From: Trichlorobacter thiogenes
GTDB lineage: Bacteria; Desulfobacterota; Desulfuromonadia; Geobacterales; Pseudopelobacteraceae
Reading direction: 5' to 3'
NCBI RefSeq assembly: GCF_900167465.1
Contig: NZ_FUWR01000011.1
Coordinates: 55,962-119,961 of the forward strand
Length of the DNA: 64,000 nucleotides
A model generated the notes under the pieces. The model was not told the DNA's origin, did no database searches, and saw only the letters and a program-made list of their open reading frames with translations. A program made the translations under genes and the position numbers. How positions within the stretch are numbered: the first letter of the stretch is position 1; every line of letters starts with the position of its first letter. Of this stretch, positions 1 to 8,338 are shown piece by piece.

Positions 1-6
1 AATTAG

Positions 7-1152
7 TTACTGGCCTTGTGATGGATTTCTGCCAATTTTTTTAAGATAATCGCTGTATCCTTTGTCAAAAATAAGCTCTATCTCGTTTTTTGGGCGATTT
101 TCATCATAGTTTTTGAAGTAAATAGTCAAGCTTATCAGAGCAAAGATAACAATGGTAATGACAAGGCCCGTTTTTAATATCTGCTTTAGTCGTTGTTCGG
201 GAGTCGCTTCTGTTTTCTCCGAGTTTGGACCGCTACGAAAGAGGTACTGCTCACGCATCAGCCTGATCCGCTTCAGTTGAACGTTTGAGATGTAGCTGAC
301 AATGGCATCACGGTCCCGTTCTTCAACAAACTTGAACTTAAGGCCGGTATTGTAGCTGGTACGGCTAAACTGTTTGCTGGCAGCATAGTTTTCATTGGCG
401 AAAGCCACCACACAAACGGCATCGATCACCTGTGGTTCTGGTTCACAGGGAAGGTAAATTTCAATCGGTACCAGCGTGTCGTTTTCAAATTTGTGGTGCA
501 GGAGCATCCGTATGCCGCCGCCACTAATGTTTGCTGCCAGCGGGATAACATCATCCCAGGAATGGTCGCTGGTGTCATTAATGGCCTGATCTGGCTGATC
601 CAGCCCCTCGCCCGTGTCATCCCATAATCCTTCTTCACCAAATTCTTCAGAGGGTAGTTCTTCTGTGTCAGGGGCCTGGCGTAGACGCTCCCATGGTTTT
701 TTCTCCTGCTGTTTCCTTTCTTTTTCTGCTGTTATCCGTGCCTCCCGTTTTTCTTTCCAGGCCACCTTAAGCCTGACTTCGCTCTGCTCTGTGCTGATAA
801 AGTATTTAATCGGTAGGAAGGCATCAATCCGGTAAAACTCACGCAGCTCAGATGAAACGATCTCACCGATCAGGCGCAGCAACACTTCGCGGTGATATCC
901 TTCAGTAACAATGATGGCACGGCAGGAATATCCTTCGATTTCATTGCCGGCACGGATATCCAGAATAGTTCCAACTTTAAGTTTAACGCCTGCCGGGAGT
1001 GTGTCGCGGGAAAGCTGCAGTGAAATCAGATCTTCATCAATAGTGTGGATGATGGCCCAGTCGTGAAACGTGTCGCCACCAGGTACCGGAATGCCAACAT
1101 TGACCTTCAACCCGACAGGAAAATGCTCAAGGTATTGATCAAAATCACTCAT
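7..1152 (-). CDS. Membrane-anchored PilZ-domain protein (probable c-di-GMP receptor)
   Basis: Protein of 381 aa. The N-terminal ~100 residues resemble the beta-rich YcgR-type N domain. A PilZ domain follows, with the c-di-GMP motif RxxxR (REFYR, residues 104-108) and NxSxxG (NISGGG, 208-213). The two motifs are about 100 residues apart because a charged, Glu/Lys-rich stretch (~residues 130-200) interrupts the domain; in ordinary PilZ proteins they are only a few tens of residues apart. A single hydrophobic helix (~328-350) near the C terminus suggests an inner-membrane anchor. The ATG is preceded by a GGAG. It lies just downstream of the DUF1858 gene on the same strand. The ligand is inferred from the motifs and the output partner is unknown. 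Confidence 0.75.
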   Translation of the reverse strand: MSDFDQYLEHFPVGLKVNVGIPVPGGDTFHDWAIIHTIDEDLISLQLSRDTLPAGVKLKVGTILDIRAGNEIEGYSCRAIIVTEGYHREVLLRLIGEIVSSELREFYRIDAFLPIKYFISTEQSEVRLKVAWKEKREARITAEKERKQQEKKPWERLRQAPDTEELPSEEFGEEGLWDDTGEGLDQPDQAINDTSDHSWDDVIPLAANISGGGIRMLLHHKFENDTLVPIEIYLPCEPEPQVIDAVCVVAFANENYAASKQFSRTSYNTGLKFKFVEERDRDAIVSYISNVQLKRIRLMREQYLFRSGPNSEKTEATPEQRLKQILKTGLVITIVIFALISLTIYFKNYDENRPKNEIELIFDKGYSDYLKKIGRNPSQGQ

Positions 1153-1168
1153 GGGGGCTCCGGCTGTG

Positions 1169-1369
1169 TCAGGTAGGGGAGGTCAGGCTGCTGTTCAGTT
1201 CGTTCAGGAGCATCTCGATGTCGAGCTTGTGGTGTCCGGCCCCATGTTCAAGGGTTTCCAGATCAGCTATCTGACATTCGTAACACTCAAGTCCATGACG
1301 GGCAAAGACCTGCACGGTTACGGGATGCTGTCTGATGATATCGCCGATAATCATATCTTTGGTGATCAT
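1169..1369 (-). CDS. DUF1858 domain protein (CxxC redox-disulfide family)
   Basis: A 66-aa protein of the DUF1858 family, the small domain named after hybrid-cluster-protein-associated redox disulfides. A CYEC (CxxC) motif sits mid-protein after the usual ITKDM opening. I chose the ATG at 1369 because GAGGT lies five bases upstream; an in-frame ATG at 1381 would add four residues. It lies downstream of the aspC terminator, so it probably has its own promoter, with the PilZ gene following. A paralogue lies at 63511-63720. The biochemical role is unknown; redox or metal binding is inferred from the CxxC. Confidence 0.75.
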   Translation of the reverse strand: MITKDMIIGDIIRQHPVTVQVFARHGLECYECQIADLETLEHGAGHHKLDIEMLLNELNSSLTSPT

Positions 1370-1390
1370 AGCCGACCTCATGTCTTGGAT

Positions 1391-1416
1391 AAAAAAGGGG
1401 ACGCCGAAGCGTCCCC
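1391..1416 (-). terminator. Intrinsic terminator after aspC (UUCG tetraloop)
   Basis: On the minus strand an 8-bp perfect stem, GGGGACGC/GCGTCCCC, is closed by a TTCG tetraloop and followed by six Ts. It lies directly after the aspC stop and separates aspC from the DUF1858 gene. Confidence 0.9.
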
Positions 1417-1424
1417 AGGAAGGA

Positions 1425-2624
1425 CTATTTCAGATTCTTGATCGCTTCTTCGATTCGATCCATGCCTTTTTTAATGTTCTCCATACTGATGGCATAGGAG
1501 AGACGGGCATAGCGATCATCACCAAAGGCAATACCAGGAACCAACGCTACCTTTGCGTCTTCCAACAGGTAGGCTGCAAAATCTGAAGAGGTTTCGATCT
1601 TTTTGCCTGCCGGAGTTGACTTGCCATAGACCCCTGAGAAGTTAGGGAAGACATAGAAGGCGCCGTTGGACTTGAAGCAGGAAACACCTGGCATGGCATT
1701 CAAACGCTCAACAATGTAGGTGCGGCGTTTTTCAAACTCTACACACATAGCCGCTACCGGCTCCTGAGGGCCGTTCAGTGCTTCAACCGATGCTTTCTGG
1801 GCAATGGAGGTGGCGTTACTGGTGGACTGGGACTGCATCTTGGTCATGGCCCCCATCAGCTCTTTAGGGCCGCAGGCATAGCCGATCCGCCAACCGGTCA
1901 TGGCATAGGTCTTGGACACACCGTTAACGACGATAGTACGGGATTTAAGTGCCGGTACCACTTGGGCAATATTGTAGAAGCTCAGGCCATCATAGATCAG
2001 GCGCTCATAGATATCATCTGCAACAACCAGCACATGGTCATGCTTCAGCAGTACCTCACCCAGCGCAGCCAATTCCTCTTTGCTGTAGGTGGAGCCAGTG
2101 GGGTTACAGGGTGAGTTCAGGATCAGGTAACGGGTCTTGGGGGTGATCGTTTTGTCAAGTTGTTCCGGGGTAATCTTGAAGCCGGTGGACTCATCAGTCA
2201 TGATGAACACCGGGGTACCGCCAGCCAGTACGATCTGGTCAGGGTAGGATACCCAGTAGGGGCCGGGGATGATGACTTCATCACCTTCCTGAATCAGTGC
2301 CTGGGAGATGTTGTAGAGGGTGTGTTTGGCGCCGCAGGCTACGGAAATCTCATCACGGGTGTATTCCAGGTTATGGTCACGCTTCATCTTGGCAATGATG
2401 GCATCCTTCAGATCATCAGCGCCACCAACCGGCATGTAACGGGTAAAACCGGCATCAATCGCCTTTTTGCCAGCTTCACGAATATGTGCCGGGGTATCGA
2501 AGTCAGGCTCGCCGGCACCGAAGCCGACTACATCAACACCTTGGGCTTTTAGTGCCTTTGCCTTGGCATCGATGGCAAGGGTAGGGGATGGTTGAATTTT
2601 GTTGACGCGATCTGCGAGTTTCAT
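1425..2624 (-). CDS. aspC: Aspartate aminotransferase (class I/II, PLP-dependent)
   Basis: Protein of 399 aa, normal for class I aminotransferases of subgroup I-gamma (AspC/AspB type). It interconverts aspartate and oxaloacetate using 2-oxoglutarate/glutamate in the cytosol, and homologues may also accept aromatic substrates or prephenate. Visible motifs are NSPCNPTG in the centre, the PLP-lysine region GVSKTYAMTGWRIGY, and a C-terminal arginine in the DDRYARLSYA segment. The ATG at 2624 is preceded by GGAGG; the open frame extends 13 codons further, to 2663, without a good ribosome site. It follows coaD by 42 bases on the same strand and ends at a strong terminator. Confidence 0.92.
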   Translation of the reverse strand: MKLADRVNKIQPSPTLAIDAKAKALKAQGVDVVGFGAGEPDFDTPAHIREAGKKAIDAGFTRYMPVGGADDLKDAIIAKMKRDHNLEYTRDEISVACGAKHTLYNISQALIQEGDEVIIPGPYWVSYPDQIVLAGGTPVFIMTDESTGFKITPEQLDKTITPKTRYLILNSPCNPTGSTYSKEELAALGEVLLKHDHVLVVADDIYERLIYDGLSFYNIAQVVPALKSRTIVVNGVSKTYAMTGWRIGYACGPKELMGAMTKMQSQSTSNATSIAQKASVEALNGPQEPVAAMCVEFEKRRTYIVERLNAMPGVSCFKSNGAFYVFPNFSGVYGKSTPAGKKIETSSDFAAYLLEDAKVALVPGIAFGDDRYARLSYAISMENIKKGMDRIEEAIKNLK

Positions 2625-2666
2625 GCTGCCTCCTTGGTTGTATGTAACTGATGTGTGAAGCACAAG

Positions 2667-3161
2667 CTATCGTTTTAATCCATATTTTTGTTGCATTGCG
2701 ATTTTAACTTCAGGTGGTACAAAGCTGTCAACAGGTCCTCCCAAAGAACAGACCTCTCTGACAATTGAGGAGGAAAGGTAGCCATACTGAACCGAGGTCA
2801 TCATAAACAGGGTTTCAACGTCGTGACCGATGGTGCTGTTCATCTGGGCTATCTGGAATTCATACTCAAAATCAGAAATGGCCCGCAGTCCACGGATGAC
2901 CACATGGGCTTCTTTTGAAGCTACATAATCTATCAGAAGGCCAGTGAAGGTGTCAACGGAGACCCGAGGTTCATCCTTTAAGACGGTCTTAATTAGTTCA
3001 ACCCGCTCATCTATGTTGAATAGGGCATTTTTTTGAGAGTTGCGGGCAACCGCCACAATCACATGTTTGAAGATTTTGAGGCCACGCTGGATAATGTCAA
3101 GATGTCCATAGGTAATCGGATCAAATGAACCGGGGTAGATGGCTATGCGGCTATGGGGCAT
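2667..3161 (-). CDS. coaD: Phosphopantetheine adenylyltransferase
   Basis: Protein of 164 aa, the family's usual size. It transfers AMP from ATP to 4'-phosphopantetheine, giving dephospho-CoA in coenzyme A synthesis. The N terminus carries the nucleotidyltransferase signature YPGSFDPITYGHLDI, with the TxGH motif in the variant form TYGH. The C-terminal half has a YGYLSSSIVRE segment typical of CoaD. The open frame runs 45 codons upstream, but that part overlaps rsmD and is not CoaD-like, so the ATG at 3161 is used. It overlaps the 3' end of rsmD by 11 bases, a common pairing that implies translational coupling. Confidence 0.95.
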   Translation of the reverse strand: MPHSRIAIYPGSFDPITYGHLDIIQRGLKIFKHVIVAVARNSQKNALFNIDERVELIKTVLKDEPRVSVDTFTGLLIDYVASKEAHVVIRGLRAISDFEYEFQIAQMNSTIGHDVETLFMMTSVQYGYLSSSIVREVCSLGGPVDSFVPPEVKIAMQQKYGLKR

Positions 3162-3720
3162 GGTTTTGCTCCATGGTGTAGAGTTCAAGGGCGGTATCGC
3201 CGTAGATTCGTCGGTCAGTTTGGATACAGGGGCCGATCCGTTCAGGTAACGGCATGCGAGCCGCAGTTTCGGCAACCAGCAGGCCGTCTGCAGCAAGCAG
3301 TGTTGCTCCTACCAATTCAATTACTTTTTGATGTAAGCCCGCCTGATAAGGAGGGTCCAGTAACACCAGATCAAATTGTGTCTTATGTCGAGCAAGACGT
3401 TCAAGGGCCTGCAGGCAGTCAAAAGGGTGTACCTCAGCGCGATTGTTAAATCGGGTATGCAGCAGATTCTGTTGTAGCGATACAAGGGCATGTCGGTTCT
3501 TTTCTATAAAAACAACATGTTCTGCACCCCTGGAAAGTGCTTCAATACCCAAGGCGCCGCTACCGGCAAATAGATCAAGCACACGAGCTCCATCCAGCCA
3601 GTGGGCACTATCCAGCAGGCTGAAAAGAGCCTCCTTGACACGGTCAGTGGTGGGGCGTGTTGTTGTCCCGCGAGGCGCTGATAGTCGCATCCCCCTAGCT
3701 TCTCCGGCAATAACCCGCAC
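3151..3720 (-). CDS. rsmD: 16S rRNA (guanine(966)-N2)-methyltransferase
   Basis: About 189 aa. An SAM-dependent methyltransferase that makes m2G966 in 16S rRNA. Visible are VIAGEARG at the N terminus, the SAM-binding VLDLFAGSGALGIEAL and the catalytic LLDPPY motif (DPPY, N6/N2 methylase signature). The start is not ATG: a GTG at 3720 sits 6-8 bases after AGGAAAGG, and a TTG at 3726 is closer to that site; GTG is preferred. First gene of rsmD-coaD-aspC. The 3' end overlaps coaD. Confidence 0.92.
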   Translation of the reverse strand: MRVIAGEARGMRLSAPRGTTTRPTTDRVKEALFSLLDSAHWLDGARVLDLFAGSGALGIEALSRGAEHVVFIEKNRHALVSLQQNLLHTRFNNRAEVHPFDCLQALERLARHKTQFDLVLLDPPYQAGLHQKVIELVGATLLAADGLLVAETAARMPLPERIGPCIQTDRRIYGDTALELYTMEQNHAP

Positions 3721-3840
3721 ATGCAACCTTTCCTGAATAGTCGTGCCTGTTTATGCAGCAAAAACAGGTTAAATTCCACTTTTTTAATCAATGGCACCCT
3801 ACGCGACGGAGTAGTGGCTGTCAAGGAGCGAAACTAACCT

Positions 3841-3869
3841 TTTCAATACCTGTATCAGTCTGCTATAGT
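3841..3869 (+). promoter_or_regulatory. Extended -10 sigma70-like promoter for the HDOD gene
   Basis: TGCTATAGT gives an extended -10 (TATAGT at 3864-3869 with TG one base upstream). A weak -35, TTTCAA at 3841-3846, lies 17 bases away. The predicted transcript would start near 3876, about 40 bases before the ATG at 3915, which has AGGAG upstream. Pattern match only. Confidence 0.45.
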
Positions 3870-3914
3870 ACATCAATTAAATAAAATTTACTCGGTTTCA
3901 GGAGTTATAAAAAT

Positions 3915-4802
3915 ATGTCCGTATCCCCGCTTGCTACTGCACAAACTATCATGAAGACCTTTAAGGTCCTTCCTACTGTTCCGGCCGCAGCCTCACGCGC
4001 TATACAGCTCCTGAATGAGTCAGATGTTGATATGGGAGAGGTGGCGGATATCCTCTTGTCTGATCAGGTAATGGCTGCGCGTGTCATCCGAATTGTTAAT
4101 TCACCCCTCTATAAGTTGTTGCAGGAGATTGATTCAGTGCGTCAGGCCCTTATTTACCTGGGGCCGCAACGGGTGTTTGAGATTATTCTGACTTCCTGCT
4201 TTCTCGAGCTTACTGACTCTCAAAGTCGCAGCCCGCTTAACATGCAGCACTGTTGGGAACATGCCTTTGGCGTTGGTCTGGTCGCAAAAAAACTGGCGTC
4301 TTTCAGTGATACTATTCCCCTGGATCAGGCCTATATTGCCGGTATTCTACATGATATTGGTGAGGTGATACTCAGTCAACAGCGCAGGGATGAGTTTACC
4401 CGTGTACTAGTTCTGGCGCGTGAGCGGGAGCTTGATCTTCATCAGGCTGAAATGGAGGTGTTTGGCACCAGCCATGCCGAGGTAGGTGGGTTACTGGCAG
4501 AGCAATGGCGCTTTCCTGAGGTATATATTGATGTAATTAAGCATCATCACGGGCATCAGCCTGAAACCATGTCCCCCTTGACTCACCTGATTCATATTTC
4601 TGACCAAATATGTCTAAATGTTGGTTTTTGTTGTAAATATGAGAGTGCAGAACAGCGTGAAGGCGAGGTGTATGGTGTGGACATGCTTGAACTAGAACGG
4701 CAACTAGCCGGGCTAGGCGTAAAACGTCTATCAGATTTCCGTTCTTCACTGGCAGAACTGGTTCAGCAGGTGAAGCAGACGGTTGATTCAATTTATGGCT
4801 AA
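3915..4802 (+). CDS. HDOD domain protein
   Basis: A 295-aa protein that is essentially one HDOD domain (roughly residues 15-215) plus a C-terminal helical tail. HDOD domains are relatives of HD phosphohydrolases found in signal-transduction proteins. This one keeps HDIGE at residues 146-150, though many HDOD domains lack full catalytic residues. There is no GGDEF, EAL or receiver domain. The start has AGGAG about eight bases upstream. It converges on another HDOD gene, with only 27 bases between the stops. The enzymatic activity and ligand are unknown. Confidence 0.8.
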   Translation: MSVSPLATAQTIMKTFKVLPTVPAAASRAIQLLNESDVDMGEVADILLSDQVMAARVIRIVNSPLYKLLQEIDSVRQALIYLGPQRVFEIILTSCFLELTDSQSRSPLNMQHCWEHAFGVGLVAKKLASFSDTIPLDQAYIAGILHDIGEVILSQQRRDEFTRVLVLARERELDLHQAEMEVFGTSHAEVGGLLAEQWRFPEVYIDVIKHHHGHQPETMSPLTHLIHISDQICLNVGFCCKYESAEQREGEVYGVDMLELERQLAGLGVKRLSDFRSSLAELVQQVKQTVDSIYG

Positions 4803-4829
4803 CTCTCGCGTGAGAGGCTAGAGTCAGGT

Positions 4830-6149
4830 CTATTGGGGGGACAGGATGCTGTTAATTTCTTGATCCAACTCATCAAGGTGATCAACAAACGGAGTCGTCC
4901 AGTCTTCACTATGTAATGAAAGTGCGGAAACAACATCATCTGAAAGTGGTTGCTCATTTTTTGCAAGTTGGTCTGACAGGTAGATTATTTGTACCAGATT
5001 TTTGTAGCTTTGCGCTCTGTCTGGGCGGTGGTGGCACTTTATAACTTCTTGAATTTCTTCTGTGAAATTCCATTTTTTAGCAACTAGCGCCCCCAGGGTT
5101 TCATGATGCTCATGCATGAGCAGGTCTCGTTTCTCCCTATCAAGATCATATTTGGAAAGCATTTCCAGCATAACAATCCAGCCAATATCATGCAAGAGTC
5201 CGCAAACAAATGCTTGATCGTGGTTTCCTCCCATATCCCGTGTAAGCTGTTTTGCAATCATCCCCACCATCATGGAGTGGTGTAGAATCTGTTCAATCTG
5301 CTCGGCATGGCGGGGTGCAAAACCGCTGAGCGCATTGACCGTAACAATACTCATCAATGACTTGAGCCCCATATACACCACAGCATCCCGCAGGGTATCA
5401 ACTTTACCTCGTCTGCCATAAAAAGAAGAGTTACAGACTCTTAGGATTTTTGAAACCAGCAATGGGTCTGTCAGGCATTCAATAATCTGGTCAATCGTCA
5501 GACCCGGGTTATTGATCTTGTCCATGAGTAACTGCATTTCGGTCGGTAAGGGTGGGATATCAATAGCTCCTTTACGGATCAACTCGTAGACTTCATTCAG
5601 GACCGGGTCAAGGTTGGACTGCTCGGTAAGGCGGGCTTCATCAATCTGGACGGTAGAATCCAGCAGGACCTGCGTTGGTTTTATATTTACCGGGCCACAG
5701 AGGACTGCTGCTGGAAGAAAATCATTGAAACGGAAGTGTCCTGCTCGCCAGGCCAGTGAGGTAGTTAACGATTTTTCTGCCAAGGTGGTGATAAGTCCCC
5801 CCAGGCGTTCAAGTGGAATACCTTCTTCACTTGATAAAAGACCTACAAATGATATTCCAAGCTGTTCTGCCTGTTTAAGGGCATCTAATATCCGCTCCAT
5901 TGGAAGTCCGAACTGGTCACGGATCGCTTCATAGAGACGTTCTCCCTCTCGATCACACCAGACAAAGATCAGTCGTCCATTTTGAAAGAAAAAGCGACGT
6001 ATGCAATCTTCGTGTGATGCTATTAAGGTACCTGATTTTTTAGAAGTTTCAATCCATTGAATAAGATCGGCAAGCGGCATCAGGCTTAAAGACCCCTCAA
6101 TTGAGCGGGTAAGTCTTTCGTCATTCTGATCGCTAAAGATTGTTTGCAT
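4830..6149 (-). CDS. DUF4388 (PATAN) plus HDOD signalling protein
   Basis: A 439-aa two-domain protein. The N-terminal ~150 residues match the DUF4388/PATAN pattern (IEGSLSLMPLADLIQWIETS, GTL, FFFQNGRLIFV), also found in PatA-type regulators. The C-terminal ~195-400 is an HDOD domain with HDIGW at 320-324. Related architectures are frequent in Geobacter and Myxococcus relatives. The PATAN domain recurs in the receiver protein at 25517-26521, at the head of the chemosensory operon. Convergent with the HDOD gene at 3915. No biochemical function can be assigned. Confidence 0.8.
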   Translation of the reverse strand: MQTIFSDQNDERLTRSIEGSLSLMPLADLIQWIETSKKSGTLIASHEDCIRRFFFQNGRLIFVWCDREGERLYEAIRDQFGLPMERILDALKQAEQLGISFVGLLSSEEGIPLERLGGLITTLAEKSLTTSLAWRAGHFRFNDFLPAAVLCGPVNIKPTQVLLDSTVQIDEARLTEQSNLDPVLNEVYELIRKGAIDIPPLPTEMQLLMDKINNPGLTIDQIIECLTDPLLVSKILRVCNSSFYGRRGKVDTLRDAVVYMGLKSLMSIVTVNALSGFAPRHAEQIEQILHHSMMVGMIAKQLTRDMGGNHDQAFVCGLLHDIGWIVMLEMLSKYDLDREKRDLLMHEHHETLGALVAKKWNFTEEIQEVIKCHHRPDRAQSYKNLVQIIYLSDQLAKNEQPLSDDVVSALSLHSEDWTTPFVDHLDELDQEINSILSPQ

Positions 6150-6373
6150 TCAATGGCCTCGTTTGTTGTGTAGAGATATGAGGTCTGCATAAAAAGTATA
6201 GCTGGCCTCTAAACTTATGCAAGGAGCTAAATGACTTTTGCAGATATTCAGCTTCGGCATTAAACACACCGTTTGGGGATTCACTTGCGGGCAAAAAAAG
6301 TTGCCTTTTGACAACCTATCCACTATGTTGACAATCCCAAATTCTACATACTGCCGGTTTCGGAAGAGTTCCC

Positions 6374-7450
6374 ATGTCAAAGACCCAGAGCCTTGAACAG
6401 TTACGTGGCGAAATAGATCAGATTGATAGTAATCTGGTTAAGCTATTGAATCAGCGTGCCAAAGTGGCTTCAGATGTAGGTAGGCTGAAAGCAGGCCAGG
6501 ATCGTGATTTTCATGTGCCCAGCCGTGAACGGGAGGTTCATGAGCGGGTTGCCCGTTTGAATCAGGGGCCCTTGCCTGAGGAAGCCTTTCGCAGCATCTT
6601 TCGTGAGATCATGTCTGCCTGTCTGGCACTGGAATCTCCAGTCAAGGTGGCTTTTCTTGGGCCGATGGCAACCTTTACCCATATGGCGGCCATGCAGCAG
6701 TTCGGTTTATCAGCCCAGTTGGTTCCTCAGAAATCAATTCCGACGGTTTTTGAAGAGGTTGAAAAGGGCAGGGCGCTGTATGGCGTGGTGCCGGTTGAAA
6801 ATTCCACCGAGGGGATGGTATCCCATACCCTTGATATGTTTGTTGAAAGTGACCTCAAGATCACCGCTGAAGTTCTGCTTGAGGTCTCCCATGATCTGCT
6901 CTCCCGCACCGGCCGTATGGAGGATGTCCGTAAGGTCTATTCCCACCCGCAGGCATTGGCACAGTGCCGCCACTGGCTTGAGGAGAACCTTCCAAACGTG
7001 CCACTGGTGGACGTAGCCTCAACTGCCCTTGCAGCCCAGATTGTGTCTGAAGATTTAAGCGCTGCCGCCATTGCTGGTTGTTCCGCTGCTGAACATTACG
7101 GCCTGAAGGTGGTTCGTTCCCGCATAGAAGATCAGGTTAACAACTTTACCCGTTTTATTGTGGTATCGCGCAAGCTGGCAGAGCCTTCCGGTAATGACAA
7201 GACCTCAATCTTATTTTCGGTCAAGGATGAACCGGGTATCCTCTACCGGATGCTTGAACCGTTTGCTCGGCGCGGGGTCAACCTTTCCAAGATTGAGTCC
7301 CGTCCGGTCAAGACCAAGGCCTGGGAATATATCTTCTTTCTGGATATGTCGGGCCATGTATCGGAGGCACCGGTTGGTGAGGCCATTGAAGAGTTACGGA
7401 GTTTCTGTCAGTTTTTAAAGATTCTCGGCTCCTATCCAAAGGCACGTTGA
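6374..7450 (+). CDS. pheA: Bifunctional chorismate mutase/prephenate dehydratase (P-protein)
   Basis: Protein of 358 aa with three parts. A helical AroQ-type chorismate mutase (~1-85; LRGEIDQIDSNLVKLLNQR) comes first. A prephenate dehydratase (~90-270; VAFLGPMATFTHMAA, PVENSTEGMV, and the catalytic TRF in NNFTRFIVV) follows. An ACT domain (~280-355; GILYRML, LSKIESRP) provides phenylalanine feedback. Together they convert chorismate to phenylpyruvate. First gene of a plus-strand run with tyrA and aroA. The 224 bases upstream hold two TTGACA-like boxes (6308, 6328), but I cannot pair either with a convincing -10. Confidence 0.95.
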   Translation: MSKTQSLEQLRGEIDQIDSNLVKLLNQRAKVASDVGRLKAGQDRDFHVPSREREVHERVARLNQGPLPEEAFRSIFREIMSACLALESPVKVAFLGPMATFTHMAAMQQFGLSAQLVPQKSIPTVFEEVEKGRALYGVVPVENSTEGMVSHTLDMFVESDLKITAEVLLEVSHDLLSRTGRMEDVRKVYSHPQALAQCRHWLEENLPNVPLVDVASTALAAQIVSEDLSAAAIAGCSAAEHYGLKVVRSRIEDQVNNFTRFIVVSRKLAEPSGNDKTSILFSVKDEPGILYRMLEPFARRGVNLSKIESRPVKTKAWEYIFFLDMSGHVSEAPVGEAIEELRSFCQFLKILGSYPKAR

Positions 7451-8304
7451 TGATCAAGACGCTTGCTGTCATTGGAGTAGGGCTGATCGGTGGTTCCTTT
7501 AGCAGGGCTTTGAAGGCTGCAGGGGCTGTACAGCGGGTGATCGGTTTCGATCTTGATTCTGAAAACCTGACTGAAGCGCTGCAACTGGGGGTTGTTGACG
7601 AGATTGCAGCTGATTATGCTTCGGCTGTCAGTTCTGCTGATTTGGTGTTTCTGGCGGTACCGGTCCGGGCAATGACTGCAGCTGTAGCCGCCTGTGCCCC
7701 GTATCTGCCTGCTGGTTGTGTGGTAACTGATGGTGGCAGTGTTAAGGAAGAGCTGGTAGCAGCCTGCGAACCGTTGATGCCTGAAGGTTGTCACTTTGTT
7801 GGTGGACATCCGATTGCCGGTACAGAGCATTCCGGTGCAAAGGCCTCCTTCGCCACCCTGTTTCAGGGACGGCGCTGTATTTTGACCCCTACCAGTCGTA
7901 CCGATCAACAGGCCCTTGAACTGGTGCAACGTCTTTGGGAAGCAGCAGGCAGTCGGGTAGAGTGCATGGAACCGTTGACCCATGATCGGGTCTTTGCTGC
8001 GGTGTCCCATCTGCCCCACATGGTTGCCTATGCGCTGGTGCATGCGGTTGATCGATCAGCTGAAGAAGAGGAGAATATCCTGGCCTTTTCTGCTGGCGGA
8101 TTTCGTGATTTTACCCGGATAGCCTCCTCTGATCCTTCCATGTGGCGCGACATCGCATTGATGAACCGGCTCCCTCTTTTGGCAGTTCTTGATCGCTACC
8201 AGCAGGAATTTGCTGCCTTAAAGGAAAAAGTTGCAGTTGGTGATGGTGCCTGGCTTGAGAACTATTTCACCACATCCAAACGTCTGAGAGATGAAATAAT
8301 CTGA
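7450..8304 (+). CDS. tyrA: Prephenate dehydrogenase
   Basis: Protein of 284 aa, a monofunctional TyrA that oxidatively decarboxylates prephenate to 4-hydroxyphenylpyruvate (or arogenate to tyrosine; the substrate cannot be told from sequence alone). The N-terminal Rossmann motif is VIGVGLIGGSFSRAL. The conserved HPIAGTEHSG and the helical dimer domain with SHLPHMVAYAL follow. The ATG overlaps the pheA stop as TGATG; a TTG one codon earlier is less likely. There is no ACT domain. Confidence 0.93.
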   Translation: MIKTLAVIGVGLIGGSFSRALKAAGAVQRVIGFDLDSENLTEALQLGVVDEIAADYASAVSSADLVFLAVPVRAMTAAVAACAPYLPAGCVVTDGGSVKEELVAACEPLMPEGCHFVGGHPIAGTEHSGAKASFATLFQGRRCILTPTSRTDQQALELVQRLWEAAGSRVECMEPLTHDRVFAAVSHLPHMVAYALVHAVDRSAEEEENILAFSAGGFRDFTRIASSDPSMWRDIALMNRLPLLAVLDRYQQEFAALKEKVAVGDGAWLENYFTTSKRLRDEII

Positions 8305-8338
8305 TTATTAGCGGGGGATGGTGCCCCTTGAGGTGACT

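Noticed and set aside
4803..4829. CTCTCGCGTGAGAG hairpin between the convergent HDOD genes
   Set aside because: A short palindrome with no T run; not enough to call a terminator.
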